From Pinguiococcus pyrenoidosus (taxonomy: Eukaryota > Sar > Pinguiophyceae > Pinguiochrysidales > Pinguiochrysidaceae), in contig JAAMXY010000796.1 of assembly GCA_019677205.1 (NCBI GenBank), positions 1 to 26,454 on the forward strand: a stretch of 26,454 nt of DNA, written 5' to 3'. A program made the translations under genes and the position numbers. The notes beneath the pieces are model-generated. The model did no database searches and had not been told where the DNA came from. It saw only the letters and a list, made by a program, of their open reading frames with translations. Of the stretch, positions 10,901 to 22,469 are shown piece after piece. Every line of letters begins with the position of its first letter. The first letter of the stretch is position 1.

Positions 10901-13900
10901 CCCGGGTCGTTGACTCCTCCTTTCGATGTGCCGGACCCTTCCCCACCTCCAGACGTCGTGCCGTCCTTACCAGAAGCGTCGCCCTGTGCAGAGCAGTCCG
11001 GGTGCAGGACGCGAAGCGCCTCCCCCTGACAGGAGTAGCAGAAGTACTGCCACACCTCGGCCCACTGCCTCTCCGCTGCATCGATGCTATTCAAGGCATC
11101 ATTTTCGGTGTCGCCCGAAGCGAGTCGGGCCAGAGAGAGGAACATGTCCGGATCCTTCTTGAAGATGTCGTCCAGCAAGTCTGGAAACTCTCGAATCATG
11201 TTTGCCGCCGCACCCATCGCCTTCACCGCGAGGTGGGCCTGCCAAATCGACCCCTCGAAGGACATCGCGCTGAACGCGCGTGGCTCCTCCGGAGCGCCGC
11301 GATCTGCTTCCTCGGTGTCGCCCTTGCTCTCCAGCCGGCTGCTCGTGCTCTCTCGGTCCCCATCCGCCTCCTCGTTGGGCGCTTCCTGGACTGCCGTCGC
11401 AGATGGCTCTGGTGCCTCGACTGCCTTGAGAGCGTCCAATACACTTGAGATCTGGCCGCTCGCGGCACCGAACCAATCCGTCGCCAAGTGGATGTACCCA
11501 GCAAAGAATGCTTCCACGAGAGGCGGCGGCATGAGCCCCAGAGGCAGGGGCGCCACGCGGGGTACCTTCATGTCATCGGCAGCAATTCGATGAGCGCGCA
11601 CAAACGAGTAGGCGTACCAGTTCTTCGACGGCAGCACGGTGACGTGCCCATCAATGAACCTTGAGCTGGAGCAGCCCTCGGGCAAAACTGCGTTCTCGAT
11701 CCGAAGCACCGTGCCCTGGTGACGGACGCTGGTCTGCATTCCCTCCGAGTTCACCTGCGTCTTGTATTCGACTGAACTCCCGACCAAAAGGGGCAAGACA
11801 CCACCTCCGACGATTTGCATGGCCGCGTCCGCGAGAAGGACGCTATCCTTCCGTTTCTTCCAGGCCTCGACGATGTTTGCATCGGAAGCAGCTCGCGAAT
11901 CTCGCAAGGCCGAGCCCTGCTCGGTAAGTCGGCAAGCTGCCCCCAGAAACGCATCCAAGCAGGCCCTCCACTGCCTTCTCTCATACAGTCTGCGGAGAAT
12001 GTACAGGCCCTCCACGGACAAGTAGTTCCCGAGATCTTCACTGCAAGTCCACTTGGCGGACAAGGTGTCCGTGTGAGCTAGAGGATGCAGCTCGCGCGCT
12101 TCTCCCGCGGCTGCCTGCTGCAGGGTCGTGTATACAGTATCAGGGGAAACGACTTCTCCGGCTCCCAGCAAGGCGACGAGGAATCGAACCATCGGATGGA
12201 GGGGAGCAGCGAGGGGAGCAGCGAGAGGAGCTGAACTGGAGAGTCGCATGACCTCTACGCCATTGACGTCGTCCGGTCGCATTTCGGGGAGTAAGTTGCC
12301 CAGGACGCGAAGCGCGGTGCGGGCGATCGCGGGGAAGTGCACCAGGCTGCTGTCTACCAGAAGCTTCACCCAGTCTTCGGTGGCCAAAGCGGCTTTGGCT
12401 CGTGGGTTCTCGGAGAGCGTCAATACCAGCGACAGAAGATCCGAGCACACAATGAAGGCTCGCTCCGTGGCGGGAGCTTCGTCCTCATTCGCCGAGTCCG
12501 GCTTCTCCAGCATGACCGGCGCGTCAAGGAAGGAGGCCATGGACCTGGAGCGCGCGGTGCTCGACAGAAGGAACCGGCGCAGGGGCCCCCATCCAACCTG
12601 TGCAGTGCGGTTGGACGCATCAGAAGCCGCGAAGTCGGTCCCGCTCTCTTTGGCATTCGCCTCGAGCCCCTCGCTTTCTCCCGGTTTCAGAAGCGGCGCG
12701 GTCGCCTCTTCGTAGCCGAAGGTCGTGCACCTAGCAGCAACCGAGTTGGAGAAGCTGGGCGCTAGAATCTCGCTCGAAAGGGCATGCCCCAGGAGGGCAG
12801 CCTTGCGATGGACGTTCCTGGCGAGCTGCTCCACCAGCTCCTTGATCTGCTTGTAGAGATTCGCGACGAGTTCCCGTGACAGCGACGCCAGCTCCGAGGA
12901 GCCATCCGACGCGCGCGGGGGAGTGCCATCCTGCGGTGCCCCTGCGGCAGGCTCGGTCCACCTGCTGGAAAATACTTGGAGCGCCAGATAGCGCACGACG
13001 ATTCGTGCCGCGTGCAGGGTTCGTCGTCGATTCAGGATGTGCATGGCGCTGGAGACAGCAGCAGAATCCGTGTCCGCGCGATCACCTGCCGCAGGCGACG
13101 TATCCGAGGCCTGGATCTCAAAGCGGACCTCGTCGCGTCGCGCGTTCTGGAGGAGATCGCAAAGGGTTGTCAGCACCGCCCGGCTCCTCAGAAAGGCAAG
13201 ATCTTTCTCCGAGAGCTTCGCGCGGAACGCTCCGATGGCCGCACAAGCCAAGTGCGTGGCAGACGACTGGAAGCTCGCGGGGCCCGCCGAGACCTTCTGC
13301 CTGTCAATGGCCTTGGATGCCGTGTCCAGGCATCCCAAAACGCTCTCGAGCAGATTCTCGTAGGCGACTCTCGCGATCGTCGCGCATCGAAGTCCTGCAA
13401 CGTCAGAGCCCCAAAGCAGGTGGTCTTTTGCATAGTCACGCCACTGAGAGCTCTCGTCCTCGTCGCCCTTGGAGACCACCGAGAGCACGCCACCTCCCAG
13501 CGTCCCAAGTTCCGCCACCGACGGGAGCGAGAGCACGTCACTCCCGGACACCATCGACGACACAGTCCGGACAAGGATCGTGCTAGCCGTGCTGCCGCTG
13601 AGGCGAAGGTGATTCTCGCCTCCTTCGTCATTCGAGGCTCGGCTCGGCAGGAGGCTGGCGAGCACGCGCAGCGGCACCACCCGAAGTGCGCACGCCAGGG
13701 ATCTTCGTTCGATCCCACGTTTGAGGCAATCCATGTCGCTTTGGGCGAGCTCCGTATCCTGCAGGAACCGGATAACTTCACGGACGGCACGATTCGCATC
13801 AGCAGCGTCCAAAGGGCCTTCGGACATCCGTGCCGTGCTCGCCAACCGATTCACGGCACGAGAAGCCAAGGACAGCAGGAAGTCCGCCCTGTTCCCCATT

Positions 13901-16900
13901 GGGAAAGCGATCTGCTCGTAGGACTTGCCGGTCTCTTGTCTGTGCTTCACCGCCCACTCCGACATGCGCGACGCCGACTGCCAGGCATACTTCATCGCTT
14001 CGGATGGTTCCTGGTCCTTCTGGCGCAGCATGAGCTCGACGATGACACCGCTGTGATAGAAGGTGGCGGCGAGCACCTTCCTCCGCACTGCCTTCATGGC
14101 TGCTCCTCCGAGGCCCAGCACGTGGCGCAGACCAGTGCGCTGAAGCATCCACTTGTCCAGCGCAGCTACTCGCTGCTCGCCGGAGTCCGTCATCAACTCC
14201 TCCAAGGCCTTCCGGACGCGATGGCCGAGGGCTTGTGGGGACTCGTCTTGCTTTCCACTGCGTGCTGCACCGTCGCTCTGAGGAAAGCTGAACGGATGCA
14301 ACGCACGAGAAATCAGGGGCCGCCGCTGCTCGACCGCGTCGAAGTAGAAGCGGAAGTTGGCGTCCAGGGACGCCGGAAGCCCGACCGAGGGCAGACCGCC
14401 TCCGAGCACGGACGCGTCGAGCCAAGCCTTCGCCCTCTGCGTGTCCTCTGAACTGCTTGCAGGAACACGGTGAGGCACACCCTTCAGTCTCAGCGCAGCT
14501 GACGGGCGAATGGGCACGCAACAGTGGTACATGAAGGCGCTCAACTTTCCCACCACCTCGGACGAGAGCCTGACCAGCGCGCTAAGCTTCCATCGAAGCA
14601 AAGCGCTTTCTCCGGCCCGGTCCTTGCTCCCTTGCGCGCGCGGCTGCTTCATGACGCGCGTGCCTACGACCGTGCCTGACGTGGAGCTCCGGAGGTCCTG
14701 ATAGAGTCCCCAGAACTGATTGCTATCCAGCGACAGGCGTCCCTCGATAAGGCAGTGGGACTTCGGCCCCCAGCCCTCCACGAATTCGAGCTTTGAGCCG
14801 AGCGTCGCTCCCGAGACGCTCACGGTGGTCCCATGACCGGAGCCGGAGAACGTCGACGAGAAGGTCTGCGTGTCACTGGCAAGATCCGCGACGTCCTTGC
14901 GGAAGCCTTGCGGCTCCGAGCCAGCGCTCGTCTCCGCTGCCGCCTGGCCAGGCTCCTCGGCGGAGCGCACGCTCTGGAAGGATTTCTCCATCTCAGAGAA
15001 CGTGAGATAGTACAGCTGCGCGGGGATCGCGTCGGCGGCGGCACTGTTGATGCGCCACACGCCGGCCAGGGATGGGGAATCCCCCTCGTCGGAAGAGCGA
15101 AGGTCGGCCTCGGCCATCTTCTGAAGACGATCCAGCTTCAGAAGCAGCTTGCAAGCTGCTGGAAGAAGCGAAACGGCGATCTTGCCCACTGCGGCTCGAA
15201 GCACCGTGGTCGTGGAGAGGCAGATCATGGACGCCATTGCCGGGGGCAAGACAGCCAGAAGGAATGGATGAGTGATCGCCTTCGGGCCGTACTTGTCGAT
15301 CAGGCGCTCGGCCTCGGTCAGGGTGGACTCGCAGAACCTGCAGTAGAATGCGAAGTTCTGCACCACGCCAGTCACCGCCTCCATGGTAGGATAGGGGGAC
15401 GCCCCGGGGGCCCTCGACAGGCCTTCCGGCATGTGCCTCGGACTTGAGACGGTGACGCTGTCTAGATTCTGATAGAGACCCACGCTCGGGAACAGCTCCT
15501 GCTTGGGAAGCTTGTCGAAGGCGACCCCCCACAGAGCGTTGCTGTCGAAATCACCGAAGGATAACGTGCCCTCGTCCGTGTCGAGGACCACAAGCACCTG
15601 GCACCCAGACCCAAAGCCGCCACCGTAGTCAGACCGCACTTTCGTCTTCCCGTGCCAGAGCGCTTTCGTCCCGATGTAGCCCCAGCCGTGCTTGTCGCCA
15701 CCCACGTAGGTGTTGATCCCAGCCTCGGCCGTGCAGACGCCCACGAAGACGTGACCTTTCTCGCACGTCTCCAGCTGGACAATCCAGGAGTACGTGCCCG
15801 TGTTCGGTCTCATCGGCATGGTGCACATGCACGTACCCCAGGTCTTCGACTGCCGCTGCACCGCCCGGCGGTTGTTCGCCTTCAGTATGACGCTTGTGCT
15901 CGTTCGCTTCGGATCGAAGACGAGGGTGGGATGGAAGAGCGGCCCGATCGCGTTGGGCCTCGACAGCCGCGACCGAGCTCCACTGCCCGCCTCGAGCCGC
16001 GACGAGAGCGCCTCCTGATCGAAGCTTCCGAACGAGTAGGGCACGGGGCTCGACTCGCCGGTGTGGATCCCGAGCGCCGTGCGAACACGCGGGGTCGTGA
16101 GGGTCGCTAGGTACGCCCTGCGCTGAAGCTCGACCAGGAGGGCCAGCTCCGCCAGCAGGCCGACGTCACGGTTGGGCTCCAGGCAGCGCATGACGTGGCC
16201 GGAGCGGAGAGCGAGCTTCACTCCGGACCGCATGCTCTGGAGCTTGGGATCAAAGGTATTTCGGCTGAGCACGCCGACCTCGGCCTCCCTGCTTGCGATT
16301 CTGCTTGCCAAGCCGCGAAGAAGGCGCCACGGAGTGGGAGCCGATTCCACCGCGCGGACGCCCGTGGCCTGCCCTTTGGAAGAGCCTCGGTGGGGCCCGC
16401 GATCACCCAGGCTCATGTGCAGCTTCTGCATCTCATCACTGATGTCCGCCTCACTTGGCCCTCCCGTGTACAGGGTCGGGCCGGAGGACTCCACGGCTTT
16501 CTCCACGGCCTCGACGCCCCACATGAAGTCGACTTCCGCCATGCGTACGCAGAGTGATGCCAGGCGGAGTTCCCGCCAACGTTGCGGCGAGAACTTGCGA
16601 AAGGCCTCCCGCGCGTCTTCACACAGCAGCTTCTCCTGCGGAGGCACTTGCATCTTGCTTGGGTCCACGTCTGCGAGCAGGTTCTCCAGCGAGACCCACT
16701 TCGCCATGGATGCCGGGTAGAAATAGGGCAGGCCGCTTATCCAGACGCGGAGCGCGAGCAGGCACTGCAGGTTCCTCGTGGCCATCAGAAGCCCCTTATC
16801 GTCACCTGACGAGTCGTGGGAGCTGAGAAGGTCCGTCTCAACGCTGTTCACATTCGCAAGCTCCTGGTAGCTGCATCTCGGGATGTACCCATCATGAGAC

Positions 16901-17803
16901 ACAGCAGCGCCCATCAGCGGACCAGAATCGATGGTCGCATGGAAGAAGTCTGGCTCCGCCTCATCGCCAGCCAGTGTAAGCACCACGTGCAGAAGCCGGT
17001 GAACCAGAAGGGCGCTCGAGCCTGAACCGCTCGAGCCTGGGCTCGATCCAACGCCCGGGCCGGCTCCGGAGCCGGAATCGCGAGGAAGGCTCGTCTTACT
17101 GCTCTTCCTGATGATGCCAAGGCCCACGCTGGCAGGGTTCAAGTTCTCTGCGTAGAACGTCGCGAGATTCGCTTCAAGCACGCGCAAAGCACAGCAGGAG
17201 ACGGAGAAGGACTCGCCGAAGGCTTTTTGCCGAGTCAGATGAAACGTCATCTCCCTGGCTTGGCCCATCGAATGCCTCCAGCTGTAGAGATCCCGACTCG
17301 ATCGTTGCAGCCAGGAGTTCAGCAGCATCACGGTCAGTGGATGTCGGTTGCAGATTGCCCCAGCTGCGAACGCAGCATAGGCATTATGCCTGTTCTGCGC
17401 CTGCCCAGACGTCAGCTCTTGGGTGAAACTCCGTTCCGCGTGTGCAAAGTCATTCGCGCTGCTGAGAGCTTTCTCCGGGCCTTCCCCGCCACCGTCTTGA
17501 AAGAGCAACGATGTCGAGAACGCCTCCCCAAAGCGCAGGTGCGGTCCGTCAGAGCAAAGCACTGCAGGATCTTGCTCTTCGTCGAACGAGCTGCAAGGCT
17601 CGCAGCCAAGCGCCAGGCAGACCGCCAGCCCAGAGCTCAGCTGAGGAGGGTCGCGGCAGCGCTCTGCCTCGTCCACAGTCTGGCGCTCGCCCTCCCCTCC
17701 CTGGGACTGTTCCCCGGGGCCATCTCTCCGTCCTGCCTCTTGAGGCTGTTCGCCTGGACTCAGACCCCAGGCCTGATGGGATGGCTCTGGAGTCCCCGCC
17801 CTG

Positions 17804-17851
<48 letters not shown>

Positions 17852-19348
17852 GACGAGGGCGCACCGGAAGCGAGGTGCCCTCCTTTGCGAAGGTGTAACT
17901 CGGCCTCCGCGGCGGCATACATCCACAGGGTATGCGCCACCGTGTCGATGGGCACGTCCATCAGATCCGGAGGATCCTCGAAGAGCGGCGAGGCGGTCGA
18001 CGCGGGTGCCCTGAGCAAGTCGTGGCCGTCCTCCGATGTCTTTTGACTGTACTCGCGATTCATGCAATCCAGGATCCTTTGCGAGAAGGATGGCCTAGAA
18101 AACAGGTAGTACGGCGCTACTTCGCCAAGCTTGGGTACCGGCACGTATGGCCGGAAGCGTTCCACCTTGGATTTGGTCTTCCGATCGGAGCTCAGGTCGG
18201 CGGAGTCGAGAAGCTTGCGAAGCTTTCCGGCGGCGGTTCGCGCCCGTTCTAGGCCTTCCTGCACGGCGGACCCGGCCGAGCTCTCACTGGGTTCTTCTCG
18301 GTGCCTGGCGGCAGGCGTGAAGCTGAGCCTGGATTGGACGAGGCGGCGCTCTCTGCTCCCTTCAAGTCTGCTGTCCCGGTGTGCAGCTTCGTATCCATGT
18401 ACTGCCTGCTGCAGTCTGGACCCGCGGAGGTTCCGAGCGGGCTGCGCAGCGTCTTCCTCGTCAAGAGCAAGCGCGGGAGCACCTTCTTGAGCGCCTTCCC
18501 CGGAAGAGACCGCCTTGGCCACATCGCTTCCAGCAGCAGGACGCTCCGCTCCCTCCTCCTCCTCGTCGTCGTCGTCGTCCTTCGTGGCGCTGGCGGACTC
18601 GGAAGTCTCCAGCGCGTTCTCCACCATGTCTAACGCATCCAGCAGCATCTTTCCGCACGCGGCGCGAGTCCTCCTCTTGCGCTCCAGCAGCACGCCTTCG
18701 TCGGTCCGAGCGATGCTCTGGGACTGTGCCTCGATTTCGTCGGCGAGGAGGTTGACTTGCTCGGCAACGTCCGCGCTCTTCCCCTGGCAAACAACGGAGC
18801 GAAGGCTTCTCTTGAGCTCCGTGATCTGGCGGATCTTCGAGCTGTGCGACTGCAATGCTGCCTCCGCCGCTTCTCGAAGCCCCTCTTCGTTCGAGTGCAC
18901 TAGGAAGGCCGTCAAATAGGCCTCCAGCGGGTTGACGTTCAAGTGCGCCTGCGCCATCTGCGCGCCCAACGGGCCTTTCGGCGGAAGGCGCAACCACTGG
19001 TTGCCGCGGACATCGATGTGCCGCTGGAGCAGAAGCGCGAGAAACGGTCCCACAGGCAAGGCGGTAGAGCTTGCCGCTGTCTCTTCCTCGTTCCGGCGTA
19101 AGCTCTGCGTGAGGTAGGCAGCGATCATGAGCGCCTGGGCGGACCCGTCCAAACAAGCCTTCGCCACGAGGATACTGGCGCCAAGTCGAAACTTCTCGAG
19201 CTCGCCGCTGCTTTCCAGCTTGGTCTCTTGCTGGCGAGCAAGTTCACGGACGTCCACATCCTCTCCAAATCGAAAGCCGCCCTTGTTGGCCTTCGAGTCG
19301 GAGTTGCTCCTATTCCTCCCTCTCCGACGTCCACCCCCGCTTCCGCTT

Positions 19349-19386
<38 letters not shown>

Positions 19387-20274
19387 TCCGCTTCCACCAC
19401 CGCTTCCTGCCGCGCCGATTACGCCCGAGGTGCCCACGGGGGTGTGAAACCCGCGAGGTGGCTGACTCCTTTTGGCCTCCTGCGGATCGGCAGGCTCGTT
19501 CGGCACTTGGCCTGCGTCATCTCCGTCGCCTGCCGGATTGCCAGCCGGAGGCGTGGGGCTCGCGCTTCCCGCAATGCTAGCCCGCTCGAAGCGATGCGCA
19601 TGGCGGCTGCCACGCCGAGGTCCTCTCTTCCGGCGGGGCTTGCTGGAGCTGCTGCCGCTGCTGTAGGAGTCCGTCGGCTCCGCGCCGCGGTCTCGGTTCC
19701 GGCCCCCGGTTGCTTGATCCCTTGGGTCGGCCTCTCTGCGCGGCTCGCTGTAGCTATACTTGCCACTCACGAGAGGGTGCATGTGCAGCGCCGATGCCAG
19801 GGCGCTCTCCCCACTCTCCCGCAGAGACCGCACGAGCGGCTCAAAGATGCTGTTGGACAGCCGAAGCGAGACCAGCTGCTCGGTGGCATTCTCTCCAATC
19901 TGGCTTGGAACGGCCCCTCCCAAGCTCTCATACCGCGCAAACACTCTTCGCAGGAACCTCCGACAGAGCGCCTCGACCACTTTCTGCGGCCGGCTCCCGG
20001 GTCGATCTGCCGAGCCCGCGGCGTTGTCCAAGGCCGCGGCCTGGACGGCCGTGAACACTTCGCTCGCGCTTCTCGACGGCACATCCGGGTCCAGTTCAGC
20101 CCCGATGGGCAGGCCCATGAACAGGCATCTTTCCACCTCTTGCTGCGTCAGAAGCGAGTCGCCATCGTCGCAAACGGCGCCTAAGTTGCGGGCGAGGCGC
20201 GCTTGGGCCTCGGACGGGCTGCGCGAGAACGCCGCCTCCAGCACGATGTCGCTCTGGTCGATGGAGCGGAGCAT
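1918..20274 (-). CDS. Giant HERC-class HECT E3 ubiquitin ligase with SPRY, UBA and MIB/HERC2 domains (6118 aa)
   Basis: This ligase would accept ubiquitin from an E2 on its HECT cysteine and pass it to substrates. Approximate order: Gly-rich linker 289-315; acidic run 565-574; poly-Gln 810-823; SPRY1 1460-1610; UBA1 3150-3190 and UBA2 3225-3265 (both with an EMGFP core); SPRY2 3295-3475; MIB/HERC2 module 4195-4323, interrupted; SPRY3 4500-4690; SH3-like 4884-4941 ending GWVS; acidic run 5175-5228; HECT ~5655-6118. The catalytic cysteine is C6074 in LPSAHTCFFSLSLP. The HECT sequence (GEGVNDYGGPYRAVFEQI, PRYSS, closing NAEG-D) resembles large HERC1-type ligases, but I see no RCC1 repeats. The start is the first ATG after an in-frame TGA at 20296-20298, with G at -3. 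No intron is needed. Long stretches between domains are helical and may be HEAT/ARM-like, which is inference. Confidence 0.93.
17806..17847 (-). repeat. (CAG)14 tract encoding Q810-Q823
   Basis: Fourteen pure CAG codons in the HECT reading frame, flanked by GAG and CCC. Purity at the DNA level suggests a young, length-variable microsatellite rather than a conserved functional run. Confidence 0.95.
19351..19386 (-). repeat. (GGC)12 tract encoding Gly297-Gly308
   Basis: Twelve pure GGC codons inside a Gly/Ser-rich linker near the N terminus of the HECT ligase. A likely flexible linker and a length-variable site. Confidence 0.95.
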
Positions 20275-20932
20275 GCCACCACCTTCTCCGGCACCTCAGA
20301 GGTCCCAGACGCCAGGCGCTCGGCGCCTGAGGCGACGCCTTTGGCCCAGACAGAGCCGAGAGCGCTTTAGAAGACGCTCGAAAGCCCGAAGAACTTGGTC
20401 TTGCTCGCGCCTCGTACAGCACTGACAAGGCGTTTCCCGCCGCCCACAGCTCTTCTGAAGCCTAAAGCAGCGGACGACGTCGAAGTCGTTTCGGTTGGTG
20501 CGCAGCGCGTGCCTCAAGGGGCGGAGGTGCGTCGTGAAGTCCTGTACAGACGGAAGAGAGGCGCGCCATTTGGTTTTTGAACAGCACTTGCGACGCGGGA
20601 ACCGCAGGAGCTACTTGAAGAAGCCGCGGAGTTTCCCCCTCTGCCGCTCTGGGATTGGAGGGGTTGTCCGCAAGGTCCACCTCGGAATCCCACAGATCCG
20701 AATCCGCGACCGCGTGGATCCGGTTCAGCACCCCAATCGAGCACCTGCCAGTTGAAGGGCAATGGTGGGGTGGAAGGTTCCAGCGACTCATGTTTCCCCG
20801 CCCGTCTGGACCAATCGGAAGCGGCGAATTCGAAACCGACCGTCGCAGCGGGACAGACGGAACATCCTTCCGTCACGCCGCCGCCGTGGCCTCTGCGTCG
20901 GAACATTTTTTCGGCGATAACCGGCAAATCGC
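20275..20932. promoter_or_regulatory. Divergent promoter region between the HECT and oxygenase genes
   Basis: These 658 bp lie between two divergent ATGs, and stop codons close both frames nearby (TGA at 20296-20298 for the HECT gene, TAA at 20918-20920 for the oxygenase). I see no credible gene within it. It contains GGGACAGACGGAA at 20850-20862, the reverse complement of the motif upstream of the THOC6-like gene, and a shorter ACAGACGGAA at 20546-20555. The region must hold at least one promoter for each direction, or one bidirectional promoter. No TATA box is evident. Confidence 0.65.
20850..20862 (-). promoter_or_regulatory. Upstream motif TTCCGTCTGTCCC, copy 3 (reverse orientation)
   Basis: GGGACAGACGGAA is the exact reverse complement of the 13-base core found twice upstream of the THOC6-like gene. 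It sits 71-83 bases before the oxygenase ATG, a distance similar to the other copies. Function is inferred. Confidence 0.4.
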
Positions 20933-22153
20933 ATGCTGGAAGACGACTTTCTGGTGTCCCTCGACGCCGGCGGGCGCATCGAGGACACGGTGCATCCCTG
21001 GCGCTTTGCCGCGTGGGAAGGCTTGGTGGGAGGACTGGACTCGGCGGCCTTCGACGAGCTGCTGGCGGATGCGCGGCTGTGCAACACGGGTTTCTTGCGC
21101 CAGACGTACTGGATTGCGCACGCTTCTGCCCCTCGCTTTGCTCTGGAGAGCCTTGCGTCCGAGGTGTATGCTTTTCATGCCGGGCGGTTGCCAGCTGCAG
21201 CCCAGATCGACCCGGAGAAAAGCGGAGCCGAGTGGTGGGTGCAAGTCCGGCAAGGAACGGCGGCTACACAGCCGCCGGGCCCTGCTACACGGGGAGCCGC
21301 CGGCGACGCAGCAGCTGCTGGGCCGGACAGAGGGGATGACGAGGACGCGCTGAATACCAGTTCCACCATGGCCTTCCACTTCGACAAGGACGAGGTGCTG
21401 CACGAGCATACCGGGCTGTACGTCCACCCGCAGCTGAGCACGGTGACGTACTTGACCACGGCGGGGGCACCCACGGTGATCCTCGAGGCGACCTCCAAGG
21501 AAGTGCTGGAGGGCCGAGACAAGTCGACCTCCGTCGACAGCAGCTTCGTGAGCTTCCCCGTGCAAGGCAAGCACGCAGCATTTGACGGCCGCTACCTCCA
21601 CGGCGTCATCAGCGACTTTCCGCCTCCCATGGACGCCGAAGGACTGCAGGAGCCCAGCCCCGTCCGTGCCACGCTTCTGGTGAACGTGTGGTTCAACTTT
21701 CGACCCTGCGGCGTCAGGCCCTTTCCAAGTACCCTGGCCTCAAAGATGGCGTCGCTGCCGAAAGTTCGGCTGAAGGGAGACTGCCCCGCTGCAATCTCGG
21801 TGCCACACGCGGATTTTCAAGAGCTAAGCCGTGGTGATGACGGTAGAGACGAGGATGCAGTACGGGAGAATGAAGCTCCCGCGATGAGGGCCTCGGTTGG
21901 AGACGTGCTCCGCACCCTCGAGTTCAGGTTCAGCCGAACGGGACGGGTCCACCTCGTCCGCCTGCCAGTGGCGAAGCTGCCGACCGGCGCCGAAGCCACC
22001 TCGTTCATGATCGAGCACGCAGATGACAGATCACGGCCTGCGGTAATAGAAGACGCGCTGACAGCATCCCCCGCGAAAGGTCCAGGTCGGCCAAGCCAAA
22101 GCGAAGGTGGCGCACTGGACGAGCGTCACCCGAAGCGGCAGAAGCTTCCATGA
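20933..22153 (+). CDS. 2-oxoglutarate/Fe(II) oxygenase-like protein (406 aa)
   Basis: This is probably a 2OG-dependent oxygenase of unknown substrate. A plausible facial triad is H149 and D151 in AFHFDKDE with H223 in FDGRYLHGV. R245 in VRATLLVNVWFN is placed where the 2OG-binding arginine usually lies. The strand between them, HPQLSTVTYLTTAGAPTVIL, fits a double-stranded beta-helix. An Ala/Gly/Pro-rich stretch at about 107-138 interrupts the fold before the HFD motif and could be a species-specific loop. The tail ends in a basic KRQK that could be a weak nuclear signal. The ATG is the first after an in-frame TAA at 20918-20920 but has C at -3, a poor initiation context, so an upstream spliced exon cannot be excluded. 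I cannot name a subfamily. A JmjC or prolyl hydroxylase label would be over-reach. Confidence 0.7.
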   Translation: MLEDDFLVSLDAGGRIEDTVHPWRFAAWEGLVGGLDSAAFDELLADARLCNTGFLRQTYWIAHASAPRFALESLASEVYAFHAGRLPAAAQIDPEKSGAEWWVQVRQGTAATQPPGPATRGAAGDAAAAGPDRGDDEDALNTSSTMAFHFDKDEVLHEHTGLYVHPQLSTVTYLTTAGAPTVILEATSKEVLEGRDKSTSVDSSFVSFPVQGKHAAFDGRYLHGVISDFPPPMDAEGLQEPSPVRATLLVNVWFNFRPCGVRPFPSTLASKMASLPKVRLKGDCPAAISVPHADFQELSRGDDGRDEDAVRENEAPAMRASVGDVLRTLEFRFSRTGRVHLVRLPVAKLPTGAEATSFMIEHADDRSRPAVIEDALTASPAKGPGRPSQSEGGALDERHPKRQKLP

Positions 22154-22469
22154 GGCCGAGGCGATCCCATCCGGGACAGTGGTACCGTACGATCGAGCCC
22201 ATTGGACGCTTCGTGTGCACGCAGCCTTCTCTGCGACGCTTGCTATCCTCGACGTTCCTCTACGGAGGCTGCAGATCCCTCGGCGCGGCGCCCTGCTGCC
22301 CTCCTCCTCATTTTCCGAGGTGAGCGGATTCGATCGCCGAGTAGGGATCTCTGGTCGTCTGGTACCAACTCCGTATGACGTCGAATAGACGACCAGCGCA
22401 GCTTCCGCCATGCCTGGTGCGCCATGTGATCGCAAGGTTGTGGGGGCCGAGTGTGCATGCCGCGTTGTC

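Noticed and set aside
12976-14451. A 491-codon plus-strand frame inside the HECT gene
   Set aside because: Antisense shadow with low-information Arg/His/Gln-rich composition; no recognisable domain.
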